A stretch of 64,000 bases of DNA from Cristatella mucedo. Its lineage: Eukaryota; Bryozoa; Phylactolaemata; Cristatellidae. The notes beneath the pieces are model-generated. The model ran no database searches, was not told the origin of the DNA, and saw only the letters and a program-made list of their open reading frames with translations. The translations under genes and the position numbers were made by a program. The stretch lies in assembly GCA_009760855.2 (NCBI GenBank), contig WPIO01000048.1, forward strand, positions 953,501 through 1,017,500, given 5' to 3'. Below, piece by piece: positions 13,001 through 21,050 of this stretch. Within the stretch, counting starts at the first letter, position 1. Each line of letters begins with the position of its first letter.

Positions 13001-15460
13001 GAAATTGAGGCAGCTGTCGAACACGACACCTAGATTACGAGCACGTGGTGAAGGTCGCACAATAGCATCACCTATTAGAACAGCAAAGCCTTTTAATCCA
13101 GCCACATGCTTAGGGTATCCTATGAGAAGCAGTTCGGTTTTATCGTCATTTAATTTCAGGAAGTTTTCTGACATCCAGGATCGAATATCGGCAAGGCAAG
13201 CATTCAGTTTCTCAGTTGCTGCAGCAGATTCCGACGGTTTAAATGACAAATACAACTGAGTATCGTCAGCATAGAAGTGATATCCTATTCCATGGGCCTT
13301 AATCACTTTTCCCAGAGGTTGCGTATAAATGGAGAACAGCAAGGGACCAAGTACAGACCCTTGAGGGACTCCACAGGTGACCCTTCTCATGTCTGAGACC
13401 TGACCCCCACACGACATGGATTGAACACGATCAGACAAGTATGATTTAAACCATGCCAGTGCTTCGTCTGCCAGACCGATCGTTGTTCTCAATCGTTCAA
13501 GCCGAACTTCGTGATCAATGGTGTCGAAGGCAGCAGACAGATCTAGCAGAGCTAGGGCAGTGACATTCCCGTCGTCATTGCCACGTAGAATGTCATTGTT
13601 AACACGGAGGAGAGCAGTTTCAGTAGAGTGCTGCCTCTTGAAACCTGATTGAAATGTTTCTGACATTCTATTATTTTCAATATGTTCAACTAGCTGCTTA
13701 GCAACAATTTTTTCAAGAATCTTTGATAAGAACGGAAGAAGAGAAACTGGACGATAGTTTGCTAGGACCTCTGTGTCTAATCCAGGCTTTGTAAGAATAG
13801 GTCTAACGATTGCCGATTTGAAGGACTTGGGGACGACCCCTTTTCCCAAAGAAGCATTAAAAATCTTGGTTATGGCAGGGCTAAGTTGGTCTGCAAGTGA
13901 AGACCACAGAGATGAAGGTATAGGGTCTGATCCAAGCACACTACCAATACAAGCAACACTTGTGCCAACCCTTCCTGGGTGGGGGTGGGGGATGGCAGCA
14001 GGTAAGTGTACAGCGGGATTCCATTGCCACACTGGCTGGCTACATACATTACTAGAGTTCAGCTTCTGTTGAGTATGTGTCGATGTGTGAGCAGTCGCAC
14101 ACCGAAAGATCAAATCGACAACGCGGCAAGCAGCTTATTACCAATCGAAGGAAGCCACGCTGAATCTAGTGGCCCAGATGGCGGCCCCAGTCCGGGAGAA
14201 TCTGTAAGTGCACTAGTGGATCCACTGTTCTCCTCTCTGCGACTTTGGCCGTGGTAGTATGCTGTCACGGTACAGCGGACCCAACTGCCTTCCTTGAGGC
14301 ATAAGCAATTTCGGTGTAGATGCTAACCAAGCTCTTTTAGCATAGCAGTCAAAAACTGCTACAATGTTTCTGCAGAAAGATCTACATACAAACAGCGATA
14401 GCTGCCCTAAGCATTCAAGAGAGGTAGGCCACAGAAAGAAAGCAAAGGGACTTCAAAATGATGGGCAGAACCTTGACGCTGGTACGTTACTTGACAGGAT
14501 CCCCAGGTCGGAGGAGGAAATGAGTCGGGCAGCCACTTCGACGAAGGGGACGTATATATGGCGGTTTCGAAAGGAGAAATTCTCCAGCTGACCTAGAAGG
14601 CCCACGGCAGCTGGCCTCATTCATACTATGCCGAACTGGTTCAGCGTCAACCTCTGGGGGGCCTCTAGTCCTTGCAGGCCAACGAAGCGGTCGAGTCGTT
14701 TTATTCCTTCGATGACTGACGTGGCTGACAGAGACATGTCCGCTCTGAAAGTTCTAGGCCAGCGGTTCTCAACCTGTGGCTCGAGACCCCTTTTGGGGTC
14801 GAACGACCTATTCACAGGGGCCGCATAAGACCACCAGAGAACATACATTTCCACAGTGTGCACACAACAAATGTATGGTAGGGGGTCGCCACAACATGAG
14901 GAACTGTATTAAAGGGTCTCGGCATTAGGAAGGTTGAGAACCACTGTTCTGAGCTACGACACTCATTCCCACTATTCTTTCGTGCACAGCGGCAGCATCT
15001 CCTCTCCTGCTGCCGACTTTGACACTGTTTACACTTGCACGGTTGCACGGGAATGTGGGCTGCTAGCTAACTGCAAAGAGAAAGCCACTTTGGGTTTGAG
15101 TGAGCAGTAGGAAAGTTCCCCAGCACGGCGTGCAGCGCCGCTGCTGCTCCAAGCTTGGCCACTCGAGAGACGAATCGTCATCAGCAGCAGCAGCAGTAGC
15201 AGTGAGAATCTTTGCAGAAGCAACTCGTGGCCTCACGTGGCATCACGTTGGTTTCTATTCATCTTTGGCACGCTACAACCCTTACCTGGCCGATGGAAGT
15301 TCTGCTGAAGAGGGCTCCTTTTCGGCGGCGGACACGGTGAACGCAGCTGCCCATAGAGAAGCTGCGGCGAATGCTGCTTTTCCTGGGTACTGATCGAGAT
15401 CGGCTGTGCTCGGTCGAACGTAAATTCACGGGGAGAGCTGGAACCCATTCCCCATCCGTT
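924..15460 (-). CDS. ABLIM/dematin-like gene, partial eight-exon model
   Basis: Model join, in transcript order: 15460-15286, 8167-7961, 7446-7241, 6573-6468, 6038-5938, 4567-4429, 4282-3990, 1046-924. Every boundary has an AG acceptor and a GT donor, all phases agree, and the joined length is 450 codons with no stop. Exons 1-3 resemble the ABLIM/dematin C-terminal anchor region: an FHRPG motif, then IERDDFPAP followed by AVV, where human ABLIM1 has IETDHWPGP and AVV, then an acidic stretch and a helix. In that family this region links LIM domains to an F-actin-binding villin headpiece. Here neither LIM domains nor headpiece were found, and the last exons are unlike the family. Both gene ends are missing. 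The ABLIM link is an inference from short motifs; the exon chain itself is better supported. Confidence 0.45.
1047..3989. other. Presumed intron, no recognised gene
   Basis: The stretch is AT-richer than the flanking exons. It holds a purine-rich tract at about 3215-3378 and a short CA repeat near 3807-3834. Open frames here are short and do not resemble known proteins. I searched for a villin-headpiece signature and did not see one. Confidence 0.3.
3807..3834. repeat. (CA)n microsatellite
   Basis: About 14 CA units in a presumed intron. The minus-strand frame reading Cys-Val repeats here is a microsatellite artefact. Confidence 0.9.
3990..4282 (-). CDS. Candidate exon 7 of the ABLIM-like model
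   Basis: A 293-base exon, phase 1 in and phase 0 out, with donor GAG|GTAAGC and acceptor TTCTCAG. It encodes a segment containing HVFFFVNSCF, then SYCKGRPMSVGSIPDL and LWQAAHAAFTWHLFDG, ending in an acidic VDSVFE. Composition and length look like real coding sequence but no family is recognised. It does not resemble a villin headpiece. An internal acceptor slightly downstream is possible but would break the phase with the previous exon. Confidence 0.45.
4283..4428 (-). other. Short intron between candidate exons
   Basis: A 146-base intron bounded by GTAAGC and a CTCAG acceptor, a typical size for an invertebrate short intron. No other feature is seen. Confidence 0.4.
4429..4567 (-). CDS. Candidate exon 6 of the ABLIM-like model
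   Basis: A 139-base exon, phase 0 in and phase 1 out, with a strong pyrimidine-rich acceptor ending CCCTTAG and donor GTAAGC. It encodes an acidic run (DPFSDDDDEDEPYSIVP), then RSSRLIGLR and a Ser-rich segment ending LEKKPA. It reads as a disordered linker. Confidence 0.5.
4568..5192. other. Intronic stretch
   Basis: No gene is recognised. Near its right end, 5154-5183 forms a CAG/CTG hairpin with 13-base perfect arms and a 4-base loop. Confidence 0.4.
5193..5848 (+). mobile_element. LINE-A (L2/CR1-type) 3' fragment
   Basis: This 5'-truncated copy matches the C-terminal part of the reverse-transcriptase ORF seen at 29911-31113, including the segments equivalent to DLHWLPVKQRI and APKAWNSLPT, but with frameshifts. 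It continues through the 3' untranslated part with the conserved CTAGAAAGAGATTGAGTTCT block and ends in an ATT-rich tail. It lies inside an intron of the ABLIM-like model, antisense to it. Confidence 0.85.
5938..6038 (-). CDS. Candidate exon 5 of the ABLIM-like model
   Basis: A 101-base exon, phase 1 in and phase 0 out, with acceptor ATTGCTGCAG and a near-consensus donor GTAAGT. It encodes a Ser/Thr/Pro-rich segment starting SPSLDWQPVSTAYAS and ending PPPGTPGAFVY. It is probably a disordered linker. Confidence 0.5.
6468..6573 (-). CDS. Candidate exon 4 of the ABLIM-like model
   Basis: A 106-base exon, phase 0 in and phase 1 out, acceptor TTTTCAG, donor GTGAGC. It encodes PERKLASVDPRDSSRAP followed by a basic, Ser-rich stretch ending SSSINS. 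In dematin and ABLIM a comparable basic RRKTRSLPD segment follows the helix, so its position in the chain is consistent with that family. Confidence 0.5.
6574..7240. other. GC-rich intron
   Basis: CpG-rich sequence between two candidate exons. Several frames are open on both strands because of base composition. None has splice-compatible coding potential that I can support. Confidence 0.3.
7241..7446 (-). CDS. Candidate exon 3 of the ABLIM-like model
   Basis: A 206-base exon, phase 1 in and phase 0 out, with acceptor GTCTTGCAG and donor GCG|GTGAGT. It encodes a basic start (RRSHRKKGRRS), an acidic run (EEFDDDDDKEADES) and then a helix (LKREMLAVSKQSPMVRDIIT). This basic-acidic-helix order is what ABLIM and dematin show after their conserved D[YH]WP motif. 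It is the clearest coding exon of this model. Confidence 0.65.
7492..7571. repeat. 80-bp perfect inverted repeat (hairpin)
   Basis: The arms at 7492-7521 and 7542-7571 are perfectly complementary over 30 bases. Pairing continues into the 20-base spacer with one mismatch and five further pairs, leaving an 8-base loop. The hairpin sits 46-125 bases upstream of the acceptor of the exon ending at 7446, within the intron. It could be a tiny MITE, a pre-miRNA-like hairpin or a splicing-related structure. Confidence 0.9.
7961..8167 (-). CDS. Candidate exon 2 of the ABLIM-like model
   Basis: A 207-base exon, phase 1 in and phase 1 out, acceptor GTCTGCAG, donor T|GTGAGT. It encodes MAELLSPVRSPPVVIRRSK, then SPGRTMEAEEAIRMSTYPDG and IERDDFPAPLAQAVVLPEL. 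The last segment lines up with the IET-D-[YHF]-WP-P and AVV pattern of ABLIM1 and dematin. The ATG at 8165 could alternatively be a start codon, but the preceding exon joins in phase through a Gly codon. Confidence 0.6.
8362..8519 (-). mobile_element. SINE-A copy, 3' and middle part, interrupted
   Basis: This is a tRNA-derived SINE read on the minus strand, with a B-box-like GGTTCGAATCC at about 8462-8472. The tail contains the TATACAAAA motif. The 5' remainder with the A-box region lies at 8943-8964, separated by the LINE-B insertion at 8520-8942. Confidence 0.85.
8520..8942 (+). mobile_element. LINE-B fragment with inverted 5' end, inserted in a SINE
   Basis: From about 8608 to 8942 this is the plus-strand 3' end of LINE-B, encoding the SFSSAGPRLWNSLPQFL region, and it ends in ATTAC repeats. 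From 8520 to about 8607 the sequence matches an upstream part of LINE-B in the opposite orientation (compare 13872-13926 and 50970-51040). The SINE on either side is interrupted at the same point with a shared TTAGT. This is the pattern of a 5'-truncated, 5'-inverted LINE insertion. Confidence 0.8.
8943..8964 (-). mobile_element. SINE-A copy, 5' (A-box) remainder
   Basis: This short block completes the SINE at 8362-8519 after removal of the LINE-B insertion. It carries the sense GGTGAGCCGTGATGGCTCAC-like head. Confidence 0.8.
8965..9585. other. Unassigned stretch
   Basis: No gene or recognised repeat is seen. An 80-codon plus-strand frame at 9233-9475 has no recognisable similarity. Confidence 0.25.
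9586..10281 (-). CDS. Unidentified 231-codon ORF
   Basis: This is one of the longest repeat-free frames in the window, starting at a true ATG. The product is Cys- and His-rich with segments SLCGRIVCKSRFHMF and YALSTLTK-like, and has no signal peptide or clear membrane helix. A related motif, ILCGRIWCKAEF, occurs on the same strand near 12040, so both may come from one mobile or repeated element. A possible splice donor (GTGAGT) lies eight codons in, so part of the frame may be intronic. The function is unknown. Confidence 0.3.
   Translation of the reverse strand: MPGELDLGVSSGRSRDITQEQAISRAASAPAMQNQCGTKMMGIGQHHNPSLCGRIVCKSRFHMFNNGWKQRTWHATLVHTTPDASDDKTIVSYAYSLSTLTKTTFAGMSCCYDALKHGPGFFGAASMLMIKWCCPRRMLERPYLKVTRRYFHPGTSFKRFLCSLGTATSPSRCWCSCADFRSTGINVAADKAALQAACCLDQHRRPVLSTAAASYTVATQDHVTLVTTDEL
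10392..10448 (-). mobile_element. LINE-A 3' tail fragment
   Basis: A short copy of the LINE-A terminal block (GAGAACTCAATCTCTTTCTA on the plus strand). Confidence 0.7.
10449..11460. other. Unassigned stretch
   Basis: There are several 75-120 codon frames on both strands with no recognisable motif or splice-compatible chain. No repeat is recognised. Confidence 0.25.
11461..11720 (-). mobile_element. LINE-A fragments, two adjacent pieces
   Basis: Positions 11461-11597 match an internal reverse-transcriptase segment of LINE-A (compare 30340-30500). Positions 11598-11720 are an ATT-tailed 3' end. The order shows either an internal deletion or two insertions. Confidence 0.75.
11721..12225. other. 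Unassigned stretch with LCGRIWCK motif
   Basis: A minus-strand frame at 11870-12076 contains ILCGRIWCKAEFLIGATHLY, similar to part of the ORF at 9586-10281. No other feature is recognised. Confidence 0.25.
12226..13950 (-). mobile_element. LINE-B (L2/CR1-type), long 5'-truncated copy
   Basis: This is the best preserved LINE-B copy. It ends on the left with ATGTA repeats, the inverted form of the ATTAC tail. The retained part begins near the SDPIPSSLW region upstream of the reverse-transcriptase core and lacks the endonuclease domain. It serves as the reference for the decayed LINE-B copies listed elsewhere. Confidence 0.92.
12308..14113 (-). CDS. LINE-B reverse transcriptase, 5'-truncated ORF
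   Basis: The frame of 601 codons is open to its stop. The reverse-transcriptase core has LDLSAAFDTIDH near residue 191, GVPQGSVLGPLLF near 248 and the catalytic YADD near 281. Upstream, KSAIVRPILTKPGLD and NYRPVSLLPFLSKILEK are typical of L2/CR1-type LINEs. A C-terminal region with RLWNSLPQFLRNDI follows. The first ~58 residues are probably flanking DNA read in frame, not LINE protein. In an intact element this protein copies the element's RNA into DNA at the target. Here the endonuclease is absent, so the copy cannot move on its own. Confidence 0.9.
   Translation of the reverse strand: MIFRCATAHTSTHTQQKLNSSNVCSQPVWQWNPAVHLPAAIPHPHPGRVGTSVACIGSVLGSDPIPSSLWSSLADQLSPAITKIFNASLGKGVVPKSFKSAIVRPILTKPGLDTEVLANYRPVSLLPFLSKILEKIVAKQLVEHIENNRMSETFQSGFKRQHSTETALLRVNNDILRGNDDGNVTALALLDLSAAFDTIDHEVRLERLRTTIGLADEALAWFKSYLSDRVQSMSCGGQVSDMRRVTCGVPQGSVLGPLLFSIYTQPLGKVIKAHGIGYHFYADDTQLYLSFKPSESAAATEKLNACLADIRSWMSENFLKLNDDKTELLLIGYPKHVAGLKGFAVLIGDAIVRPSPRARNLGVVFDSCLNFKSFIQKTASTASHHIGSLSKIRSCLPQWLVKNLTSSLVLSRLDYCNSLLAGLPKKAIMPLQRTMNMAARLVFKSQWFEHVSPLLKELGWLPVEQRIRSKVLTLTHKARHGLAPSYLAELLHQFQPVRALRSCVDNKLAVPFLCLKTVGDRSFSSAGPRLWNSLPQFLRNDIYSPTADYGTSFSAVLNCYFYATHYLNCSRDSAMLPTFSLLRETKPVGYRMRTESRLGCE
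14114..14759. other. Unassigned stretch
   Basis: No gene or recognised repeat is seen between the LINE-B copy and the hAT element. Confidence 0.25.
14760..14946. mobile_element. Non-autonomous hAT transposon, SPIN-like
   Basis: The 187-bp element starts CAGCGGTTCTCAACCTGTGG and ends GGTTGAGAACCACTG, giving short inverted ends of the hAT-Charlie type. It is flanked by a decayed 8-bp duplication, TTCTAGGC and TTCTGAGC. The interior, with CACAACATGAGGAACTGTAT followed by TAAAGGGTC and GGCATTAGGAAGG, agrees with what I recall of the SPIN non-autonomous consensus. It has no coding capacity and depends on a hAT transposase supplied elsewhere. Confidence 0.88.
14947..15285. other. Unassigned stretch
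   Basis: No feature is recognised apart from a short CAG run near 15181-15202. Confidence 0.25.
15286..15460 (-). CDS. Candidate exon 1 of the ABLIM-like model (internal exon)
   Basis: A 175-base exon, phase 0 in and phase 1 out, with acceptor CTTTTCTAG and donor CAG|GTAAGG. The chosen frame encodes a Ser/Pro/Gln-rich segment ending PPPKRSPLQQNFHRPG, where ABLIM1 has RSPQHFHRPG. A second frame (SRSRSVPRKSSIRRSF) is also open, but its exit phase does not fit the next exon. Upstream exons were not found, so the 5' end of the gene is missing. Confidence 0.5.
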
Positions 15461-16192
<732 letters not shown>

Positions 16193-17254
16193 ACAGAAAT
16201 AAAGTAAGATAGAGAGCAGAGAGAGGGAGAGAGAAAGGAGAGACTGACTAACGACTGTGACGGGACAGCCACAGAGAGAGGCAGAGCACAGAGACAGAGC
16301 ACAGAGACAGAGCACAGAGACAGACAGAAAAAGAGAGAGAGAGAGATCAATGTTGCAAGCATGCTTGGAAACAGCCACTAAACTGACTGCATGCTGACAA
16401 CATTTCTGCTGCCCAAACATAGCTGCCCTACCTCGACAGCCGCATCGTTATAATGCAAGAAGAAAAAACTGGCAGCATCATCTGCAAAGACGCACGACTA
16501 GGCATTGGTCAGGCTAAGGAGGGAGTTGCCCTGCCCAAGCTGCCACACATGTACAGAGCAAGTGACTAGACTTGGGCCACTATCGGCGAGAAACGAAAGG
16601 TAGGATTGACGGTGACCCCAAACCCTAAACCACGGCTGAACATGCACCTCTGTCACTGCAATGCACGTCACTGCCCCAAGCCGTCCTTCGAGAGCTGACC
16701 AAGCAAAGTGTTTGACCAGCGAATGGCATTCGTGATTAGAATTCTTCTTCGAAATATTTGCAGACACAAAGAGGTCCTCTCGAGGTTTGCGTACGCCGCC
16801 GGCCGTGTTTGCACACGAACATGAAGCGTGGCACGCTGCCTCCGCCACTCACCACTAACGGATGCATGAAGCGCGCTTGGCTTGAGCTGGAGCAGCTGTC
16901 GACAGTGCTCCGAGTGTCCTGCACGCTTTTAGCGCACAGGACACGACGAACCAGAATGATCCCACCCGCCAGCGAATATCGTCACGTTCGATTAAAAAGG
17001 GGTAGCGAACCGCTGTCCTCGGCGACAGCTGCACAGAGGCAGGAGAGATAAAATGCCCATCACTGCACACTTGCCTGCCAAGACAGCACGCCCTAAAGGT
17101 CGCCTAAGCTCCAGGCTAGCGACACCTCGTGACTTCTGCGGCTCATAGCTCGTGCAGGCCCGAGCTACCAGCAGCAGAAGCTCCGGCGGCGGGCTCGGGG
17201 GGGGGGGACAGTTTGCGATGGGCAGCTTTTTCGAGACTGATACGTCGGTCGCGT
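16193..17254. other. Unassigned stretch
   Basis: A purine-rich margin of the microsatellite is followed by sequence with no recognised gene or repeat. Confidence 0.25.
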
Positions 17255-17965
17255 ATCTCCCGTCGGTAACTCCACAAAGCCGCAAGGACCGCGTGGGTGT
17301 CAGTTACGCAGGAGAGTTTTCTATAGCGCAATCAAAGCCCAAGCGCCTTTCGGTAGCCAACAGACTTCATCTCGCACAGCAAAGGGAAAGTGAAATGCAT
17401 AGCTGAGGCAGGAAGGCAGTCAAGAAAGTGACATAGCATGGACGAAACAGCTCAGGACTGCCGGGAAGAATGTGCCACAGTCGGCAGCAAGAAAGTAGAT
17501 GCCGTTGTGCAAGAACTGTGGAAGTGAGTTCCACAGTCTGGGACCTTCAGAGCAAAAGTTTCTGTCGCCAACGATCTTTAGGCAAATGAATCGAAACCGC
17601 GAATTTATCGTCCATAGAGGACCTGAGAGCACGAGGAGGCTGAAACCAGTGCAGCAGTTCAGCTAGGTCTATAAGGAGCCCAGCCACGGCTAGCCTTACG
17701 AGTCTAAATAAGAATTTTGCTCTGCAGCTGTTGATCGACCAGGAGCCATCGCAGCTCCTTCAGCTAAGGAGACATGCTGCAGCCCGAACCTCCTTCGGGA
17801 TGTGCTGACTAGCCTTGCAGCCATATTCGTCACCAGCTGTAGAGGCTTAATAGCTTCTTTCGGTAGCCCAGTCAAAACAGAATTGCTGCTGTCCAGTACA
17901 GACAGTACAAGGAAATTAGCAAGATTTATAGCAAGCCACCACGGCAGGCAGTCTCCAGGGCAGAC
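17255..17965 (-). mobile_element. LINE-B fragment, decayed
   Basis: It contains the 3' untranslated start (CTCCACAAAGCCGCAAGGAC on the plus strand) and the C-terminal GPRLWNSLPQFLHNGIYF region, continuing into the reverse-transcriptase C-terminus with frameshifts. Confidence 0.85.
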
Positions 17966-19427
17966 AGTCCCCAAGGCAGACAGCTCCCCCCCCCCTGTTC
18001 AGTCATAGGGTGCAGATTCAGACAGCCACGTGGCCGACAATCCAGGAAGACAGGTGAGCTACTACCGATGAGCTACCTAAGGAATGGGTACCACGCAGCT
18101 TACATCAACCATGCCGGCCGGTGGCATGTGGCCAATGCCGCACAGCAGTGGGGGGGGGTGCACACGGCATGTGGGCGTGTCCGAGGTGCGGCCAGTTGGC
18201 TCCCACGAGATTGCCCAGAGACCAAAGGCCCCCCCGGCGATCAAAGACGAGCCTGCAGAGGATCTGCTTACACTGTAAGGCTTAGCACCTTATCGAAATC
18301 TGCTGCACAGAGTAACCCGCGCGAGGCAAGTAACTAGGCTGCGGCACGACCGCGAGCCGTCGAGCTAGTTACTCAGGCCCGGCCGAAGCAGCAAGCAAGC
18401 CCACTTAAACAATGCCTGCTGCTGTTGACAAACCCACAGGCCCATTCACGAGAGCGGCTGCAAAGCCTGCCTCTCACCGTTTACGAATACTGCTGCTTCA
18501 TCCAGAACCTTGCATGATGTCGCCCTGACCCCGGCACCGTCCCCACAAGCAATCGCACAGTCCTCCAGAATAAAAATAAATAAACTCACGAGCAAGCATC
18601 CAACAGGGGGAGGGGCTGCACGAGCCACCAGTCGAAAGCCTGCGGCCTTTCGATTGTTTGGTGTATTTACTGCCGACCGCCATGATACCAGCCGTCGGCT
18701 GGCCATTGCCCCCAACACAACACCGAGCCGGCAAGATACAATCTGCAGACATTGAAAGGCACACGAATGCTCGTGCGGCTGCTGCCGAGCAGCTTGCCAT
18801 TTTTTGTCATCATAGCTGGCTCATTATTACGATGACCCGGTCGGGTCAACACAGCCGCCGACATAGAGGACACGGCTCATGCTAATATTGACAAGAGTCT
18901 AAACAGAGCGACCGGCTCTGCTTCTGTCTGCCGAGCTTAGTGCTCGGCAGCTCAGCTGCAGTCACCAGACGTCAGCCATGGCTCGCGGGGCAGGCAGGAC
19001 CACCCACAGAGGTTTTCTTGAGCCTGCCCATACGCTAGGCCAATAGACTGCCAATGGGAGAATGTGAAGGCCAAGATCAAGGAGCTGCTGTCGGCGACCA
19101 GCCAGAAGCCAGGACCGAACAGAAGTCTTGCCTAGCAGTCAAATTAGGATGCCATTATTGCAGCCGGCTACACTGGTTTAGGCAAACAAACAAAAAAGAT
19201 TGACCAGACCTTGATGCCACCCACCACACTAGCTTGCCAGGCCGACTATAACTCCACCACTAACCAGCTGAAAAACTAGCTTTCCCACACACCCTGGCTG
19301 CATGCCAAGCTTAAGTCTGCTGGGCCCTCAGCCATCCATGCATCGATCGGCAGACTTGGCTGCCACTGCTGCTATGCCATCTGCTATGGCTGGCTGTCTA
19401 AGATAAATAAAATAAATAAAAATAAAT
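17966..19427. other. Unassigned stretch
   Basis: GC-rich in the first half. No gene or known repeat is recognised. A short AAATA-rich run near 19403-19427 borders the SINE and may be its A-rich tail. Confidence 0.25.
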
Positions 19428-19646
19428 CCTAGCTGATTAAACTGCCTCTTTTTGTATAGCGACAGAAGAGCCCTTACGGCTATCACCACCGCATGCAGTG
19501 GCGATACAGAATCGCCCACTGCAGGAGGCGAAACGAACCAACGAACCCACGAACTTTCACGACCTCGGTCCGAGGTCGTGAATTTCACGACCTCGGTCCG
19601 AGGTCGTGAAAGCAACAGCCTTACCTAGTGAGCCATCACGGCTCAC
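19428..19646 (-). mobile_element. SINE-A copy with an internal tandem duplication
   Basis: A tRNA-derived SINE on the minus strand. The palindromic arm (TTCACGACCTCGG, one base, then its complement) is present twice in tandem, at 19556-19582 and 19584-19610. The B-box area is disturbed by small insertions. Confidence 0.85.
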
Positions 19647-19708
19647 CAAAGATAGCCTCGAAACAAGTTCTTTCCAGCATCACTACACGTGCATGCATGC
19701 ATTCATAC

Positions 19709-19858
19709 ACACACACACACGAGCACACACACACACACACACACATGCCCGCACCCACCTACATCTATAGAACTGCACCCACATTCACACAGCATAACAT
19801 ACGACACACACACACACACCTATAGAACTGCACCCACATTCACACAGCATAACATACA

Positions 19859-19886
<28 letters not shown>
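19709..19886. repeat. (CA)n microsatellites with a small tandem repeat
   Basis: There are three CA runs. Between them a segment of about 50 bases (containing CTATAGAACTGCACCCACAT) occurs twice, at about 19764 and 19820. Confidence 0.9.
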
Positions 19887-19890
<4 letters not shown>

Positions 19891-20116
19891 ACACACATGC
19901 ATACACGCGCGCAAGCACACACAACGATGAACAGCAACCCAGGCCGGATTTGAATGACTAGTGCAGGGGCTACTGGTCAACGAAGGCTGGTTCTCTTGTA
20001 GCTGAGCCCATGGTCGCCTGCTCCCACAGAACCACTTGATATGAGCTGAGACGTGCCACACAGAGGCCGAAACTTGGAGATGAACTCTGAGGCAGCCATA
20101 AGAGTTTGTACGTTCT

Positions 20117-21050
20117 ATCTCCATCGGTAGCTCCACGAAGCCCCAAAGACTTTGTGAATGCTACGCTGGAGGATTTTTCTACAGTGCAGTACAGTGCACT
20201 CAAAGTCTTGCGCAGCTTCACGTGCGCATACGGTAGCCAACAAAGAGAATTCGAGAAGCACGGCTGAGTCAGGAGTGCAGGTGAGGAAGTAGCTGCCGGA
20301 AGTACTGTCGTCGATGCCAACCCGAGAGAATATGCCGTACGAGCTGTGATCCGTTGGACTCTCCGAGCTCTCCACAGGCTGGGGCCGAAAAACACATTCA
20401 GTTTCTACTACCAACAGCCTTTGAGCGAATGAATGGCCAAGCCAATGTATCGGGCTGAGACGAGACACAGGCGCGTGGCGGGCTCAAATTCATAGAGCAG
20501 CAGGCATCAAGCTGGCGACTCGCTGCAGAGCCAGATTTCTTAATACAACTTGTTCACACGAAGCGGTCGTCAAAGAACAAATTAGTAAATACGAGAACTC
20601 GACGATCGTCACGAAATGCAGCGTCTCCCAATGAGGAGACCCAACTGGCAAGTTTGGAGTATACTCACTGTGAGGATTGTCCTTATCATCATCATCATCG
20701 CTTAGCTTGATCAAGCTAGCTGACATCCGGAATCGAATGCCTGCAAGGCAGGCGCCTCTCAAGCTTATCAATCGCCCCAGCTGATTCTGAGGGCCGAGGA
20801 TCGACAAATTCAGCTGGGCTTCATCGGCTGAGAGGTGATTGCCTAAGCCAAGGTCCCGAACTGCATTCCCTAGAGGCTTCCCAGCCAAAACCAGCATGGA
20901 ATAGGGGTAGGGCTTGCTTGAAGCTGGTTGCCGTGGACCAAATTCGGAAGCTTCTGCTTCTGAGGTAGCATGTCTCCAGCCAATTTTAATTCCTTGCGTA
21001 AGCCATCGTACCATCGTATCCAGTCAGCCGAGAGTCTTGAGAGGTCAAGC
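20117..21050 (-). mobile_element. LINE-B fragment, heavily decayed
   Basis: It begins with the LINE-B 3' motif (GTAGCTCCACGAAGCCCCAA) and continues through eroded reverse-transcriptase sequence with many stops. Confidence 0.7.

Noticed and set aside
14006-14257. Plus-strand frames beside the LINE-B ORF
   Set aside because: They are antisense or flanking frames without motifs or splice-compatible partners.
19689-19961. CRISPR-like or satellite array in the CA-rich block
   Set aside because: The repeats are simple dinucleotides plus one ~50-base duplication, with no spacer structure; the genome is eukaryotic.
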